From the NCBI GenBank assembly GCA_023653785.1, contig JAMKCH010012384.1:62001-126000 (forward strand): a stretch of DNA of 64,000 bases, read 5' to 3'. Both the position numbers and the translations under genes were made by a program. This document shows positions 1 through 13,069 of this stretch, in pieces. The stretch's first letter is position 1, and the number at the start of each line of letters is the position of its first letter. The notes beneath the pieces were generated by a model. That model worked only from the letters and a program-made list of their open reading frames with translations, made no database searches and was not told where the DNA came from. This stretch comes from Ophioderma brevispina (taxonomy: Eukaryota; Echinodermata; Ophiuroidea; Amphilepidida; Ophiodermatidae).

Positions 1-185
1 TTAGAGTAAGGAAAAAGACAAATACTGTTTTATGGTATTGCAAAAAACTTGCGATACTGATACTGTTTAGGGGGCGAAACAATCATCAAGGTACTTGTTT
101 AGGGTAGCTAATTGCGATGCTGATACGTGTTTAGGGTTGAAAATTCAAGCTTCTAAAATACGTATTTAGGGGCTTTTGTGATTGC
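1..185. repeat. Degenerate minisatellite
   Basis: Three imperfect units of about 50-60 bases with the shared core GCGATACTGATACTGTTTAGGG. It is cut off by the window start. Confidence 0.55.
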
Positions 186-2346
186 TTGGACAGGATGATT
201 ACCCCTTGTCATTGAGGGAAGTGGCCCCCGGGTCCAATGCAGTCAGAGAATCAGGGGCTCGGCTAGTATGGTAGTTGAATGCTTCATTTGTGCAGAATGG
301 CGTAAACATGATATAAAACTTGTGTGTAGTAGCAACGATTCCGTAGCATTATAATGACATTGACCTACACTATTTGTCTTTACATTCATGCCTAGGCCGC
401 TGAAAAATGAAAATGAGAAAATCTAAGTGAAAAATGAAAAGGGACCAAAACCAAAACTCGCCACCACGTGAAGTCTAGAAGCTAGCTTGTTTCAAGTTAG
501 CGTGGCACGTCATACGCTGGCCTGGGAGGGGAGATAGTATACAAATATATACTGACATGGAGAGTTAATGTAGTCACCGAGGGACCATAGTTTTAAGCCC
601 AGAGACTGATAGAGTAAGTATATATTTGTTTTATATACTTCATTAATAAATTTCCAGTTAACAATGAAAAAAAAAATAATTAATGTTTGCATTTTCATTC
701 AATAAAGTTACTCACGTTAACGATGATCTATGGGTTGAATGTGGTCGTCCAAAAGAAAATCCACACGCGCAAATGCGGACGCACTACGAAGATCGCAGTA
801 GGTTACGCGAATTAAGCGCAGTAATAGTAACCCCTGCGCAGTAAATAGTACTTCTGAACCACATGAACTATTTACGGGGGGGCGTGGCTTAGGGGTATTA
901 TTATTCAAATATCAAAAAAGTGTGATTTTAAATTTCACTATTTTTTTTTAATCCGTGATAGAGTTTGAACCAATAAACAATCTTCAAATTTATTAATGAC
1001 AGTATATCAATAGGGCTATATCGTTGCGGGAAAAAAGCCCAGAGCAACTCGGCCTCGGGCTATGAAGAAGAAAGCAAGATGAATGTGATGTGTAGTAGTA
1101 TAAGGCAAAGAAAAAAATTGTAGTAGTTATAAGGCAAAGAAAAAAAAACAAGTTTGTTCAGAAGACCGCGCGCATTATGTTTAAAATGGCTTTTGGCCGC
1201 ATAAGTTTTTTTTTTAGGTGTTTTACTCACTTTTAATTTTTTGTGTGAAAAATTCAGAAAAAAAATGAAAATTTGGCCGTTGAAGCGGCCGAAAAAAAAA
1301 TTGAAAAAAGTGGGGCCAAAAAAAAGGCATTTTAAAAAAAAACAAGAAAGAAAAAAAACGCATCTTTCGCATTGCATTTTTCTAAAAAAAAAAAAAAATG
1401 CATTTCGCATTAGCCATTTTTTCACATTTCTTCTAGGACAAACTTGTTTTTTTTTTTGGCCTAACTTCTTCCATGGCATTGACATGTGCAATACCATACA
1501 TGCGCATGATAAAAGACTATGGAGAACTACGAGTACAAATCTTTCAGAAGAAGCGTTACCGACCATTATTCACACAAGTAGTTGACTACAAATCAAATCT
1601 AGTACTACGGCCCAGCAACAGGTGACCCGGGGGAAGTTGGTACAAGTCAAACACAAAGTCGTGCAAAAATAGTGCAAAAGTACACCATTCAAAATTCAAC
1701 TACAAGGTAACAAAACATAAATTACAATTACACAGGGAGTGTCAACATAACGGAGGGAGAAAAGAAGTCGTTGCCCCCGAAGCCACGCGATCTTGTAAAA
1801 ACCAGTAAGATGTGAAACCCCCCGACAACTTCCCCACTCCATCCCAAAACTTCTGTTTACCTTGTCTTCCCGGGGAAACACATCCTTACATTCCGTTGAA
1901 CAATTGGCCACTATTCCCCGGGAATAAGGTTTTAAATTGATGAGACCACTAACGACGCGGTGATTGGGATGTTGTGTGACATTTTTGTCAGAAACACAGA
2001 TTTCTATTTATAAACACTAGATAGCAAACGCCAGCCTCAAAAGCGTTCCGTCGTTAGTCGTTACGTCCGTCGGCGTCGTTAACCATTTTGCCCGCAGTGC
2101 GTATTATTCCATAGCGTGGGTGTACCAATTTATCATATAATTCCGATTTACTAGCGTGGATTTTACCAATTTTTGCATATTAACGCATTTGCATAGAACG
2201 TTTTGTACGTTTCCAGACCAACAGGTTACGGCGCAGGCGCAGACGCGCATGGGAGTTTCGAATGGATACCGTAATGAATATTCAAATTTTCAAAACACGG
2301 TTACGGTGGCGGTATCTTCAACGCGGGGCGTACGGCATCTCGTTGA
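186..2346. other. Unassigned AT-rich DNA with homopolymer-rich block
   Basis: No gene recognised. 1200-1450 is dominated by runs of A and T, which opens long Lys-rich and Phe-rich frames on the two strands; these are composition artefacts. 720-890 is more GC-rich and looks repeat-like, without a family I recognise. Confidence 0.4.
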
Positions 2347-2720
2347 TTAAAGCCCGACTCAGAGATTTCCTGAGGAGGGCCGCCCTCAATTTTCCAAAAA
2401 AATCGTGTTTTTTGCATGTACATAATGCTTGTCCATATACTAACCACTGTTTGTGAAATTGCTAAGCTTAAATTCGAATTCCTCATATAGAAAATCACAA
2501 CTTGGTAATAATATTCTGGATCCGGATTTTTGTATACCACCAGTCTCTATGGGACGTAATTATACACATAAATGTTTACTGGCATCAAAACGAACAATCC
2601 GATTCATCTCAACATTTCGGAAATTGTGCATTTTAGGTTACTATCTTTAGTCGAGTTGACTATTGCATTATTACACAAAAAAAATTATATTTGAAAATCT
2701 CTGAGTCAGGACTTTATTTA
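2347..2720. mobile_element. Possible MITE with ~25-bp inverted ends
   Basis: TTAAAGCCCGACTCAGAGAT at about 2348 is answered by ATCTCTGAGTCAGGACTTTA at about 2697-2716. The interior has no coding potential. Target duplication is unclear. Confidence 0.45.
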
Positions 2721-3255
2721 ATATCTATGGGTAGAAACTGTCTGCGGTATTTTCCCTAATTGGGCCCGTTGTGATTGGCGATATGGGTCAGGGATTTCTT
2801 GTTTCGACCCCTACTCTTTAGATTTAAAAAAGTAAACAAAAACGTCACCAGCGCGGTATGAGTAATATTCATATGTAAATGACATAATTCAATATACGAA
2901 TGCAAATACATTACTCTGGTACTACATGGGATTGAGGGCCCCCCCGTGTTTCGTTTATGGGTCATTTTTGCTTTCAGGCAGTGTCGGATCGGACAGCGGT
3001 GTGTGTTATTGTGCTTCTTTTTCGATATTTTCTGGCTTCGCTATACAAGCGTTACGAGGGTTAGTGAGGATTTTTAGGATAGAAGGTTTAGGTTAGGATG
3101 TTCGGAATTCATATCGAGTGGTAATTTTAGTACAACTTTACGAATGAGATGTCAGTAGGTGAAATATAATGTATAACATTTTAAGGACCAATTAAGCACC
3201 ACTAATTTATAATGTACATTGGGACATTCACCTATGACAACAAAAGATTACTAAG
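2721..3255. other. Unassigned intergenic DNA
   Basis: No exon, repeat unit or inverted repeat could be supported here. Confidence 0.35.
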
Positions 3256-3870
3256 CGCTTTGCTCCACGTATCAATCAGGGTTTTCCCGCCAGCATGTCG
3301 AGTTTCACGCGATGTGTATCGAGTTTTCCCGCCATATGTCGGACGTGTGTGCAGCGGTTATATGTCGAGTTTACAGCGCTATATGTCAGTTTGCCCTCTA
3401 TACAAAATTCGAGTTTTGCTCTCTATATATGGTGAAGTTGACATAAAATCATGTCCAGTTTCAAAATCTCGGGAAATGATTTTTTTCTGTCAACATAGGA
3501 AACTCGACATGATTTTTTGGTTGTGTATGTGTAAAAAAAATCAGTCGAGTTGCTCATTTGAGAAAAAAATCATGTCTCGAGTTTTCAGTTGAGAAAAAAA
3601 TCATGTCGAGTTTGCTCATGTTGAGAAAAAAAAGACAAAAATCATGTTCCAGTTTGCACATGTTGAAAAAAAAATCTGTCCAGATTTTTTTTAAAACTCG
3701 GCATTGATTATTCTGGACATGATTATTCTGGAACATGATTTATGAAAAACTCGGCAAATAGAGTTCCAAAATGGATGAGGCCCGCGCTGTAAACTCACAT
3801 ATAGCGGGGGTGTGGAACACTCGATATACAGCGCATCGCCATGATTTGAGACGTGGGGAGCGTGCCATAT
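3256..3870. mobile_element. Foldback element containing a TCGAGTTT minisatellite, copy 1
   Basis: Left end GCTCCACGTATCAA (3262 onward) is inverted at the right end (TTGAGACGTGGGGAGCGTGCC, 3846-3866). Between them are many units of 20-45 bases built on ATGTCGAGTTT in the left half and its complement AAACTCGACAT/AACTCGGCA in the right half, so the whole element can fold on itself. Copy 2 is at 13894-14576. Confidence 0.7.
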
Positions 3871-6162
3871 GTTTCCCACATTGCTGATGTTTTTTGTGAG
3901 GAATTGTGGTCAGCTGAGATCATTCACCTCGGAGCCAGTGTAGCATTCTCTTGTGGTCGATCTGATTCACATTTCGCTGGTTGTTGCTTACACAAATTTA
4001 TCTCAGGTTATTTGTTTGTTTGTCTGCATATTTGTCTTGCTTGATTTATTTGTGCTTTTGCGTTCTGTTTTAGCTTTTTACTTCAGAACCGAAATAAAAT
4101 AAAAGAAAAGGAAATTAAAATTGTTGTTTTAATAGGTAATTTCTTCACTTTAGACCTTTGAATACGGGTTTTAAAGTGCCACTTTTTCGACAGATCATTT
4201 ATGGAAAAGGGAGTGTGTTTGATGCCAAAAGTGTCTTGTGAAATAGCAACGACTTTTGTGGAATAGCCAATGTTTCCGCTCTTTAAAACTTTTTAAAATA
4301 TTCTAAAACACCCACGTTTTAAGTGAAATTATGCCCGAAAAATGTCCTCCAATTTTGGGGGGAACTGATTTTTGGGACACCCCTTATTTCATCAATGGGG
4401 TACTTCCTGTTGGTACGGTTATCATCAATGATGATACCAAGAAATTTAGTTTGTGGGTCCTTTCTAACTAAATTTGCATGATCCAATTACCTTATACTTT
4501 TTTTCACCCTGCACCTAGTTGGTGTGTTTTGGTTTTATTTGGATGATCAAACCATCATCATTATTTTATTGCATTTTAGACTTCGAAGTTCCGTGGGATT
4601 GTATAAACATCATATAGCTTGTTTCGCTTTAGCGTTTTAAAACATAATGTTGTTTGGCCTTAAACCAGTCAATGATAATAAGTTCTTCATGATCAAGTCC
4701 ACATTTAGTATCGAAGTTTCAGGATGGGAATACAAAATAGTAGTTGCATAAACTGACACAAATAAAGTAAAGTCTAGTTATGAAGTTGTATTTGATATAT
4801 CATTTGTGGTTGGCCATAGATGATAAACAGGTAATAGCCAAGTATGAACTCTGGGAAACCACATATATTTTTAAGTCCGAATTTTGAAAGATTATAAAAA
4901 AGAAAAAAACTAAAATTTAGATAAATTTTACCACTATTTCCAAAACAAACCCTCTATAAAAAACCGTTGATGTTATAATTTGTATAATTAAAATGTTCGG
5001 AATCAATGGGTTTGTCAAAGGCTCATTTCGATGAATCTAAATATTCAAAATAGTGTTTGTTCAATTTGTTCCTGGGTCTCTGTTGCATTACCAAAAACTT
5101 GTGCCTAATTCTACGAATTTTGCCATATGTTGGAGTGTGATTTGGCGGGGAATCGACTGTATATCATAAGATATTTTCTTTTCATCAATATAAGACATAG
5201 TTTAAAAATTAGTATTTCTTAAATTGGGGAAGGAAAGAGAAAAAGAAGAAGGAAAAAGTAAGGCAACACTGAAACTGAGGACCAATAAAAAAAAAACTCC
5301 GAGGAGTCTTCTAAATATCGCCTATTTACTTTGGCCAATTTTAAGATCATTAGTACAATTCCGTTGATATTTATAATTAAAGATCATATTGGTTTAGCAC
5401 TATTTTACAGGAATCTCCTTTTGTTTCGTAAATATATTTATGATGGTATCATGACCAGCATCTTTTTTTGGCATCAAATTTATCAACAATCTTTTCTAAT
5501 CTTTTCTTCAAATTACCGTGCCATCTATGCACTCGTGGACTGTTGATTCAGATGAAATTCTTTTTGGCCAGTTATTGATACGCCTCATTTCCGATATAAA
5601 TGTGCCTTGTTGCCCTTATTCACGACCGATGATCATATTGTTTATTTTCACAAGTCGCCTGCATATTGCTTGTTAAAGTGAAGATTGAAGTTAATTATTA
5701 AAAATTCGTTTAGACTTGCCAATTAGGTTTTTATTTTTGCAATCGTAATCATTGGACATTGCGAAAATAAAAGAAATGGCTTGATACAATTAATTTGTAT
5801 ATTGTTTACTTTTCAAGCCTAGGGCCTACATTTGGTCATTAAGTCGCGGATTTTTAGCTCTCACATTTTCAAGGGGATCCCTATATCTACTTCGTTATAC
5901 CCGCTTCAACCACATCTCTACAGAGAAAGGGAATCCGGAGTGACACCGAGACCGGCCAGGGCTGCCGGTCCGGTGCCCACAGGAGAGAGCGTGGGGAAGC
6001 AGGGGACAGGAGTAGTAGGCAGCACGAGAGGGCGTGAGAGAAAAGAGGTGGGACGGGGGGGAAAACAACGGGAGGCGGGGAGGGAAATATTATTTTATTT
6101 AAACATATCTGCCTTCACTTATAGTGGATGAGCCAGGACCATTTCTAAAGTGGGCCCTTATT
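3871..6162. other. Unassigned AT-rich intergenic DNA
   Basis: No coding exon recognised. 5920-6090 is a GC- and purine-rich patch with short GAGA-type runs. Confidence 0.35.
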
Positions 6163-7049
6163 GGTAACACCTGGGGGGGGGGGGGGGGGGGGGCAAAGAG
6201 GCATTTATACCAGTTCTACCTCATACTATGACATACAAGAAAATGTATGATGGCCATTCTGTAGTGGTAGCGTTAAGCTAGCTAGGGGCTCGCAAAAGAT
6301 TATACATGGGTAAAAATTGAAAAGTGGTCCAATGTTGTTGAATTGCATACCAAAATGTTCGTATGGATCGCACGGATTAACAAAATAGTTTGTGCTATCT
6401 CTGACTTACCTTCACGGAGTTATAAGCTGAAAACCGTTATTGTAGTCAAAGGTTAAATTTACTTCTACCGGGGTCAAATATAAAAAACTCTTCAATTTTA
6501 AGTGGAAATGGTCTCATATTAATTTGTAATGTATCACAAGTAAATAAGTAAGTTTGGCCAATTAACAATGTATATTACCAAGATACAACCCAAATTTAAC
6601 CCCAGCCCCTATAGGGGTATAGGGGTAGGACTAATGAGTGCAACTTGTTAATTTCACATTGCAGATGGTCCAACATTCCCGTTTTTTAATTGTAATAACA
6701 TTACAACAATATGAGACCATTTCCACTGAAATCGTAGCGTTTTTTTTTTCTTTACCCCTGTAGAAGCTAACATTTAACCTTTGACCTACAATAACGGTTT
6801 TCAGCTTATTAACTCCCTTACGGGATGTCCAGAGATAGCACACACTACAATTTTTTTAATCTTGTGATCATACGAACATTGTATGCATTTCAACAACATT
6901 GGACCACTTTTCAATTTTTAACCCTTGTATAAGTCGTTTGCCAGCCCTAGCTCACTTACAGTACCCCTACAGAATGTCCATCAGACATTTTCGGGATGTC
7001 ATAGTATGAGGTCCGTGGTATACTGCCTCTTTGCCCCCCGGGTGGTACC
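6163..7049. mobile_element. Palindromic foldback element A (~0.89 kb)
   Basis: Arms 6163-6600 and about 6630-7049 are inverted copies with small indels: GGTAACACC...CAAAGAGGCA at left and TGCCTCTTTGCC...GGTGGTACC at right. Further matched blocks include AAAAGTGGTCCAATGTTGTTG / CAACAACATTGGACCACTTTT. A run of about 20 G at 6174-6193 lies in the left arm. No coding capacity. Confidence 0.85.
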
Positions 7050-7775
7050 GACCAACATCCTGCTCACCCACGTTACTAAATGTTTGTTTGTGAATGCTAA
7101 TGGTTTTTTAAACATCATTGTTTACAATTTACATGCATGTTCAGCTTTTGAAACATGTTTACTTACGGGGAGACGAGAAGTGGTTTCGTTTTTTGCTATT
7201 TCTAAATTTGTAAAAATGGATGTAAAAATATTGGCAAACGATCGCTGTCTGTAAGCCTTGAGTTATAGAATTAAGATCATTGGCAATATGTTGTAATCAT
7301 AGTAGCTCTATTTTCCGTAAAATTCTGTGTAGTTTTTATAAATTGTGTGGAATGAATAAACAAAATCCAGATAATTATGTGTTGGTTTATCCGTATCATC
7401 TTTTAAAAGAGCTCTGTTAAAGCCACCTATATAAATCACCTTTTCTCTTATTAATTTTGAAAAATTGGATCAATAGCAATTACATAACCATCTATTGGTA
7501 TCTGTAGTAGCGTAACCAGCGGGGCACGGGGCGGGATCCCCCACCCAATGAAACCAGAAAAAAGTTATAAATGGATAGTATTATACTCGATTCGCGTTAA
7601 TACGTTCGTCCCCCTGGAGTTTTGGACCTTTCCAATAAGTCGGAGAGGTGCTCTACCGGGAAAATGAAAGAATTCAGATGCACGTGCCACACCGGATTAT
7701 CTTAGAGGATACGCCAGTCATTTAACTCACTCACCTGCCCACTAAATACATGGAAACGCACTATAGTAGTATTTC
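7050..7775. other. Unassigned DNA between foldback A and the Ngaro-like element
   Basis: No gene or repeat family recognised. Confidence 0.35.
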
Positions 7776-7986
7776 ATTGCGTTGAGTCCAGTTACGAATT
7801 AGAATAAATCTATTTTAAGTTTGTTAGCGTGTAATGAGTGTGTAGCAAAGTGTGTAAGTGGTCGAATAGTTCCTTTTGTTATGAGTAGAATGAGTGTGGA
7901 ATGTCTATAATCAGCTGGGTCCCGTGTTGTGTGGCAATTACACTTCACGCTTGTCCGTTGCCAGCATACCACGTACAATTTTACGC
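7776..7986 (+). repeat. Split direct repeat A1
   Basis: Starts at ATTGCGTTGAGTCC and runs through GTGTAATGAGTGTG, GGTCCCGTGTTGTGTGGCAA and TACAATTTTACG. It shares nearly every base, apart from small indels, with A2 at 9951-10158. Confidence 0.88.
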
Positions 7987-8014
7987 TCTCTGCCTCTACT
8001 TCTCTTTGTTAATT

Positions 8015-8690
8015 ATGAGTTCGTCTCCCGCGACCAAGGAGGACATTCAAGAGTTGTTCCAAGACTTTTACTGCTCGTCAGGAACAAATTGTAGATGAGA
8101 AGCTTTCAGAGTAGCTTCAAAACTTGAGGCAAAATTGAAATCAGTGGCAGCATCGCAGAATGTGAAATGGAAACGTGAAGGACATAGAAAACAGTATTTG
8201 TTCAACCAGTCAACATTGGAATCACTAGAGGAAGTCAGTAACGGACATCTCCTGAAGTTGGGGCAAAGGTAGAATCGATTAAGCAGGACATTCTAGAAGA
8301 GGCAAAAACTGATTCGTATCGCAGACGCCAGTCCGTCAGGCTGGGCCACGGTCGAAGAATATGTATCTAAAGAAATGGCCGAGGATTCAGATGATTGATC
8401 GCGACTCGTTCCGCCGGAAACTAGAGCAGCTAGGAAGCTCAAGGCGTCTTCAAAGAACCAGGTGGCAGCCTAAAAGATTTAGGAGTTTTCCTGCATCCAC
8501 CGCTACTTCTCCTAGTTTGTCTACTGTTGTCTGGTTGCCTACGCAGTCCTTTTGTATGCCAAGATACAGATCCTACCCAGTCGCCACAGACACATGTTAC
8601 GCGTGCGTAGGTGTTTGGGGGGCTGACATGGCGCAGTTATTGCACGGCAGCTTTTCAAGTTCCAGAACCATATACCAATTCCCAGTAACC
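8015..8690 (+). pseudogene. Gag-like ORF1 of the Ngaro/DIRS-like element (frame-shifted)
   Basis: ATG at 8015, reading MSSSPATKEDIQELFQDF before a frameshift, then EKLSE...[58 protein letters not shown], and [14 protein letters not shown]. The K-x-x-G-H/N-x-x-Q-x-x-F-N layout followed by an acidic stretch is what I associate with ORF1 proteins of DIRS-like elements. Role: presumed nucleocapsid-like protein. Several single-base shifts break it. Confidence 0.6.
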
Positions 8691-8859
8691 ATCCGGAAGC
8701 CATACTGAGACTACCCTAATATGGTGCCCCGAGCCATCGTGGCAGATTCCCCAACCATATTTTGAAAGTTGAGCCTTGGAAGGTTTGCTTCTCTAAACTA
8801 AAGACAATCATCAATAAGATTCTCTTGCTAAACAACTACCAAGCATTATAACGAAACTC

Positions 8860-9760
8860 TCGGGCACCTGCTACCGTCAAACAGTATTCCTTGCTTGTTT
8901 GGAAATTTAAAGTGTGGTTTGGTGAGCATGATAAAGTTTCCATTGCCAGCTGAACCGTATGTAATCGCTTTTATATTTGACTCACATCAGTAACAAGTGC
9001 AAGTTCAATATCTCCAATTAAGAGTGCTTTAGCCGGTTTATCTTGGGCGTCATCGAATGGCAAACTTCAATTGTGATCCACGAAATCTGACATTGTTTTT
9101 AAATCTCCTCCGGTTTGAGCGAATTGCCTATCAAACCTTTTTCACGGAACGACCATCCACTTGTATTTGCACAGTCCAGAAAATGGTTTTCCTCCCTGGC
9201 TCTGACAGATCTATTAAAACCTGTTGAATATTCGTACATTAGCCATGATACTAATCTCCGAGCCGGGTTTACGCTTTAATAGCTTGCCAAATGCATTTTT
9301 GATCCACCTGAACTTTCAATTCGTCATTCTTGGAAATTTTATATTCCAAAAGCAAGACGGACATACAGAGAAGGGACAACCTCTGTCTTTTAGCGAGGCC
9401 ATATTCTGACACCTGTCCGGTTGCCATGCTTGAACTTTATTTTTCAGTTAGTGCCGGCCCATGTAAATGATAAGTCATTTTTCCGTATTCCGTAACTTAT
9501 CAAAAACTAAAGATGGTTATAAATGTAAGTAAGGCAACGCTCACCCATGTCCTATCTAAGGTCAGAGAATTAATTCATCAGGCTCTTCAACCTATAGTTG
9601 GGGATGTGTCAATTTTTTGTGTTCATAGCTTGAGAGCTGGTGGCGCCGCCGCGGCAGCCAATGCGGGTCGTCATCGTTATTTAAGAAGCGTCTGGCCGCG
9701 GAAGTCGTAACTGCCAAAGATGGCTATGTTCTTGATATTATGTAGTAAGTTCATTATCGA
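8860..9760 (+). pseudogene. Tyrosine recombinase of the Ngaro/DIRS-like element (broken)
   Basis: Fragments in order: PLPAEPYVIAFIF (8940-8978), a HRMANFN stretch near 9055, RIAYQ near 9120, a KARRTYREG stretch near 9350, and an open piece from 9513 containing VSKATLTHVLSKVRELI, HPIVGDVSIF-like residues, then CVHSLRAGGAAAAANAG. H-S-L-R-A-G-G carries the H-x-x-R pair of tyrosine recombinase catalytic box II. Downstream, KDG-like residues near 9720 sit where the tyrosine end should be, but the frame is lost. The enzyme would integrate circular cDNA by site-specific recombination. Confidence 0.78.
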
Positions 9761-9861
9761 AGTCCCTGGTACTTTGAAGTGTACAGTAATCCCTTCATTT
9801 CTTATTTATATAATGTATGGGGTCCCTTTTAAATCATTTTTGCGCCCGTTCTTTGTAGTTC

Positions 9862-9945
9862 AAGCCGCTGCCCAGGGTGACTATACCAATTGGGTGTGTG
9901 TGTGGTGTGTTGGTTGTGTGAATGGATGTATAAAACTTAAATATA
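9862..9945 (+). repeat. Split direct repeat B1
   Basis: Shares CCGCTGC, GACTATACCAA, TTGGTTGTGTGAATG and GTATAAAACTTAAAT with B2 at 10492-10570. It lies directly before A2, as expected for split direct repeats. Confidence 0.75.
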
Positions 9946-9950
9946 GATTT

Positions 9951-10158
9951 ATTGCGGTTGAGTCTCAGTTACGAATTAGACTAATCATTTTAAGTTTGTT
10001 TACGTGTAATGAGTTGTATCAAGTGTGGTAAGTGGTCGAAATTCCTTTGTTTATGAGTAGAATGATGTGAATTGTTATAATACGCTTGGTCCCGTGTTGT
10101 GTGGCAATTTCACTTCAACTCTTGTCCGTTTGTCGCATCACACTGTACAATTTTAACG
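9951..10158 (+). repeat. Split direct repeat A2
   Basis: Second copy of repeat A, beginning ATTGCGGTTGAGTC and ending TACAATTTTAACG. It differs from A1 mostly by one-base insertions or deletions. Confidence 0.88.
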
Positions 10159-10491
10159 TATATTTTATTGGGGTTCTCAAAAGCATTGCAGGGAGAGTTG
10201 CCGCGTGGCGTTATTGTTCAACTTAAAATCGCCGATAGTGTTACCTGTGTTTCCCTACCTGGAAGGGTGATCCTGCAAGTCCAGTCTACGTTTCCACTTT
10301 TCCCCCATATTTTAATTTTAGGGTTGTGGTTTTTCGTAGCTCGCTAATCACAGGACACATGTGTTTTGATTTCCGTTTCACCTAACCCTTGCTAGGCTTG
10401 TCCCGTGCTCTTCTTAAGTAGTTAATATTCTGTGTAATAAATTGTAAGTTTGGGTCTTGCTTTCTGCTATAAGTTTCATTACATTGCATCA

Positions 10492-10570
10492 TCCGCTGCA
10501 ACAGGCGTGGCTATACCAACTTGGTGTGTGGTTTGGTGTTGGTTGTGTGAATGTTGTATAAAACTTAAAT
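10492..10570 (+). repeat. Split direct repeat B2, right end of the element
   Basis: Second copy of repeat B, beginning CATCCGCTGCAACAGG and ending TATAAAACTTAAAT. It marks the right boundary of the element. Confidence 0.75.
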
Positions 10571-10572
10571 GA

Positions 10573-13069
10573 CTATATAGTCATGGCGGTACCGGGGGGG
10601 GGGGGGCAGGGGGAAGCTGCCCCCTGTTGGGAATCTTCCCCTGAAAAATTAGTGATTAACATAACCATATACTATACTGACAAATTTTAATATTGCCTTG
10701 CCCCCCTGAAAATATAGGTGCCCCCCCCCCCCCCCCCCCGAAAAAAAGCGAAAAAACTGATAAGTGTAATTTGAATGCCTTACATTGCTCCAATAACATG
10801 ATTAACGAAGTCCCTGCGCCTCATTGCATTTTTCACCTCCGCAAGAATGGTACGGGGTCACATATCAGATGAATCGAGTATAGCAATCTAACGGGTTCAT
10901 ATCTTTGCAAAATGTGTTGTGTGCCCCCCCCCCCCCCAATAATGTTTTTCTCCGCCCCAAAATGTCTGGTTCGAACGCCTCTGGGTAAATGGGGTTTTAT
11001 GTACCCTCAAAATTTTTGGCAACGACAATGTACAAATGACTTGAACCATTTGTTGAACCCTACCGATACTATGTCTCCCAAAATAACTTGATTAAATTTT
11101 TTCATGTAAACTGCGAATAAGTCATTAATGACTCTTGGTGTGCCATTTGGTCAAGCCTGAAGGCCACATTCTTTTCAGTTCTTTTATTATAGAGATGCAT
11201 ATGAACTGTGCTTGTATTTTCGGGACAACTCATAATTAGTTGTACACTACACCCTACATATTTAACACAACGGGGTCTTTTTGACCCCGTTTTAAGCCAC
11301 TATAATGCACCGACTAAAATTGGGTTAAATGTTTTGACCATTTTTGGGTCAAAACGTGTGAAATGAACCCTTTTTGTGGTCAAATTTGTTGACCCATTTT
11401 TAAGTGGTGCATAGTTGACTTGGCGTTTTTAGTGTGTAACACAATTACATCACCAAGTTTTGTCCCAATTTTGATAGAAACAACTTGAAATTTGTAAGTG
11501 GTTCTCTTTACATGTGTATTATATTAATGCTTTTTAATACAGAGTGGTCAAAAATTTACACTTATTTTTTTCAAATTTCTCAAATGTGGCTAGACATATC
11601 AAATTTATTGAGGATATTTATAACTAAAGATTGTGTTTGGTAACGGTGAAAACGGCCGTTTAAAGCAAACCTGAAATGTCAAAATAGCCGCCATCTGGAG
11701 AAAAAAGGTGACAACCCACTTTGCACACCGTAAGTCTATAACCCTATAGTTTTCAATCAGTATAGCGAAGATGTATACACTCAACATTACCAACGCCACC
11801 CCGTCATGAGACTTGGTACAGGGTGAGTTCAAAAATAATTTACCCGCGCATTTCAGAAAAATCTTAAAAAATATTTAAACAGTGATAAATTATTTTTTAT
11901 AATGAAAACAATAGCTCTATGTCCACTATAATTGGTAAAAAAATCTAACGTTTACCTTTTCTGCATATTGCGATATGGTAAATTAACGGAAGCCGCAAAA
12001 CCATATTGACCACGTTGTACAATTCTTCACTTCCACAGGAGCAAAGCCATTGAGTTACTATCATCTAAATTCTTTTTAAGCCGTTTTACTTTTGTATTTT
12101 GTTCTAAAGTAACCATACCTAATCCGTACAACTGTTTTTGATAGATTTCGTAAAAGTCAATGACAGTAAAGTGTAACATTGGCGGGGAAGGGACGCATTG
12201 TCCCCGCACTCCCGTGGGCCTGACCTGACCAGGAAAATACATGTAAGCTTAAGCTAATGGCAAAGAAAGTGGGAAAGGACATCAGCAGAAATGGAGTAAA
12301 GAAAAGAGAGGAAAAAAATGACAGATGCCAGAGGGAAGGGCAGATGGACGTTGAATGTTGTTAATGTTCAAATATTGCTTCCCCAACGTAGCCCCACCCC
12401 ATCAAGGTTAGAAGGAGTCGGTGGAAAAATTTGGTTCAACCGGCTGTATTGCACAGGACTACCTACATATTTTGCTTCAGTTTTCCCACGAAAAAGATAG
12501 TGAAAAATTAATCGAACTTTTGAAGTACTGGCTTAAAAATTTGTGTGTAAGATTCCATCATTTGTTATTCAGAATATGAATAGTTCAAAAAAATTTCTTG
12601 ATGAAGATTTACACAGGTATCAAAGCAAGCAAAGAATGTCATTATGTACTTGTGTAGACCAATCCAAAGTCTCTTTTGGTCAAATTCCAACAGTGATTTC
12701 CGTGGACAGAGTGAAAAAATGGGTACATATCTTAAGTTTAGCATAACTTGCATGCAAATACAAATCAAAATTCAAAATTCTCTAGTAGGTGGTATAATCA
12801 GTTTTTATATGTGGTACTTGTCTCCATATTTGTTACTATTTTTCACTGCTGTAGAAAAATTCCAACAAAATTAGTGTAAATCTTTTTGACTCACACCCGA
12901 TTTATTGACTCTTCTGTAAAAAAACAAAAAAAAACTTTCCTCAGTTGTAAATTGCCTTATATTTTAGAACTAAAACACTGAGCCACGTGTAATCCAGTGT
13001 CTCGTTGGTTCTTTGGTCCATTTTCATGATTGAAGGGTGGTCAATAGTTTATTACTTGAGTAGGCCTTT
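10573..13069. other. Unassigned DNA with C/G homopolymer tracts
   Basis: Long G or C runs occur at 10590-10602, 10722-10739 and 10926-10937. A short hairpin, ACGGGGTC / GACCCCGT, lies at 11270-11291. GCTTGTATTTTCGGGA at 11210 recurs at 19533. No coding exon supported. Confidence 0.4.

Larger units (their letters stand above)
7776..10572 (+). mobile_element. Ngaro/DIRS-like tyrosine-recombinase retrotransposon, internally deleted
   Basis: The element has split direct repeats. Repeat A occurs at 7776-7986 and again at 9951-10158; repeat B at 9862-9945 and again at 10492-10570. The order A1-ORFs-B1-A2-B2 is the arrangement typical of Ngaro-type elements and unlike LTR retrotransposons. Between A1 and B1 are a gag-like ORF and a tyrosine recombinase. 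Only about 250 bases separate them, so the reverse transcriptase/RNase H region expected in this class is missing. All frames are broken by small indels. Confidence 0.85.

Noticed and set aside
1060..1585. Long Lys-rich (plus) and Phe-rich (minus) ORFs
   Set aside because: They cover A/T homopolymer runs; composition alone opens both strands.
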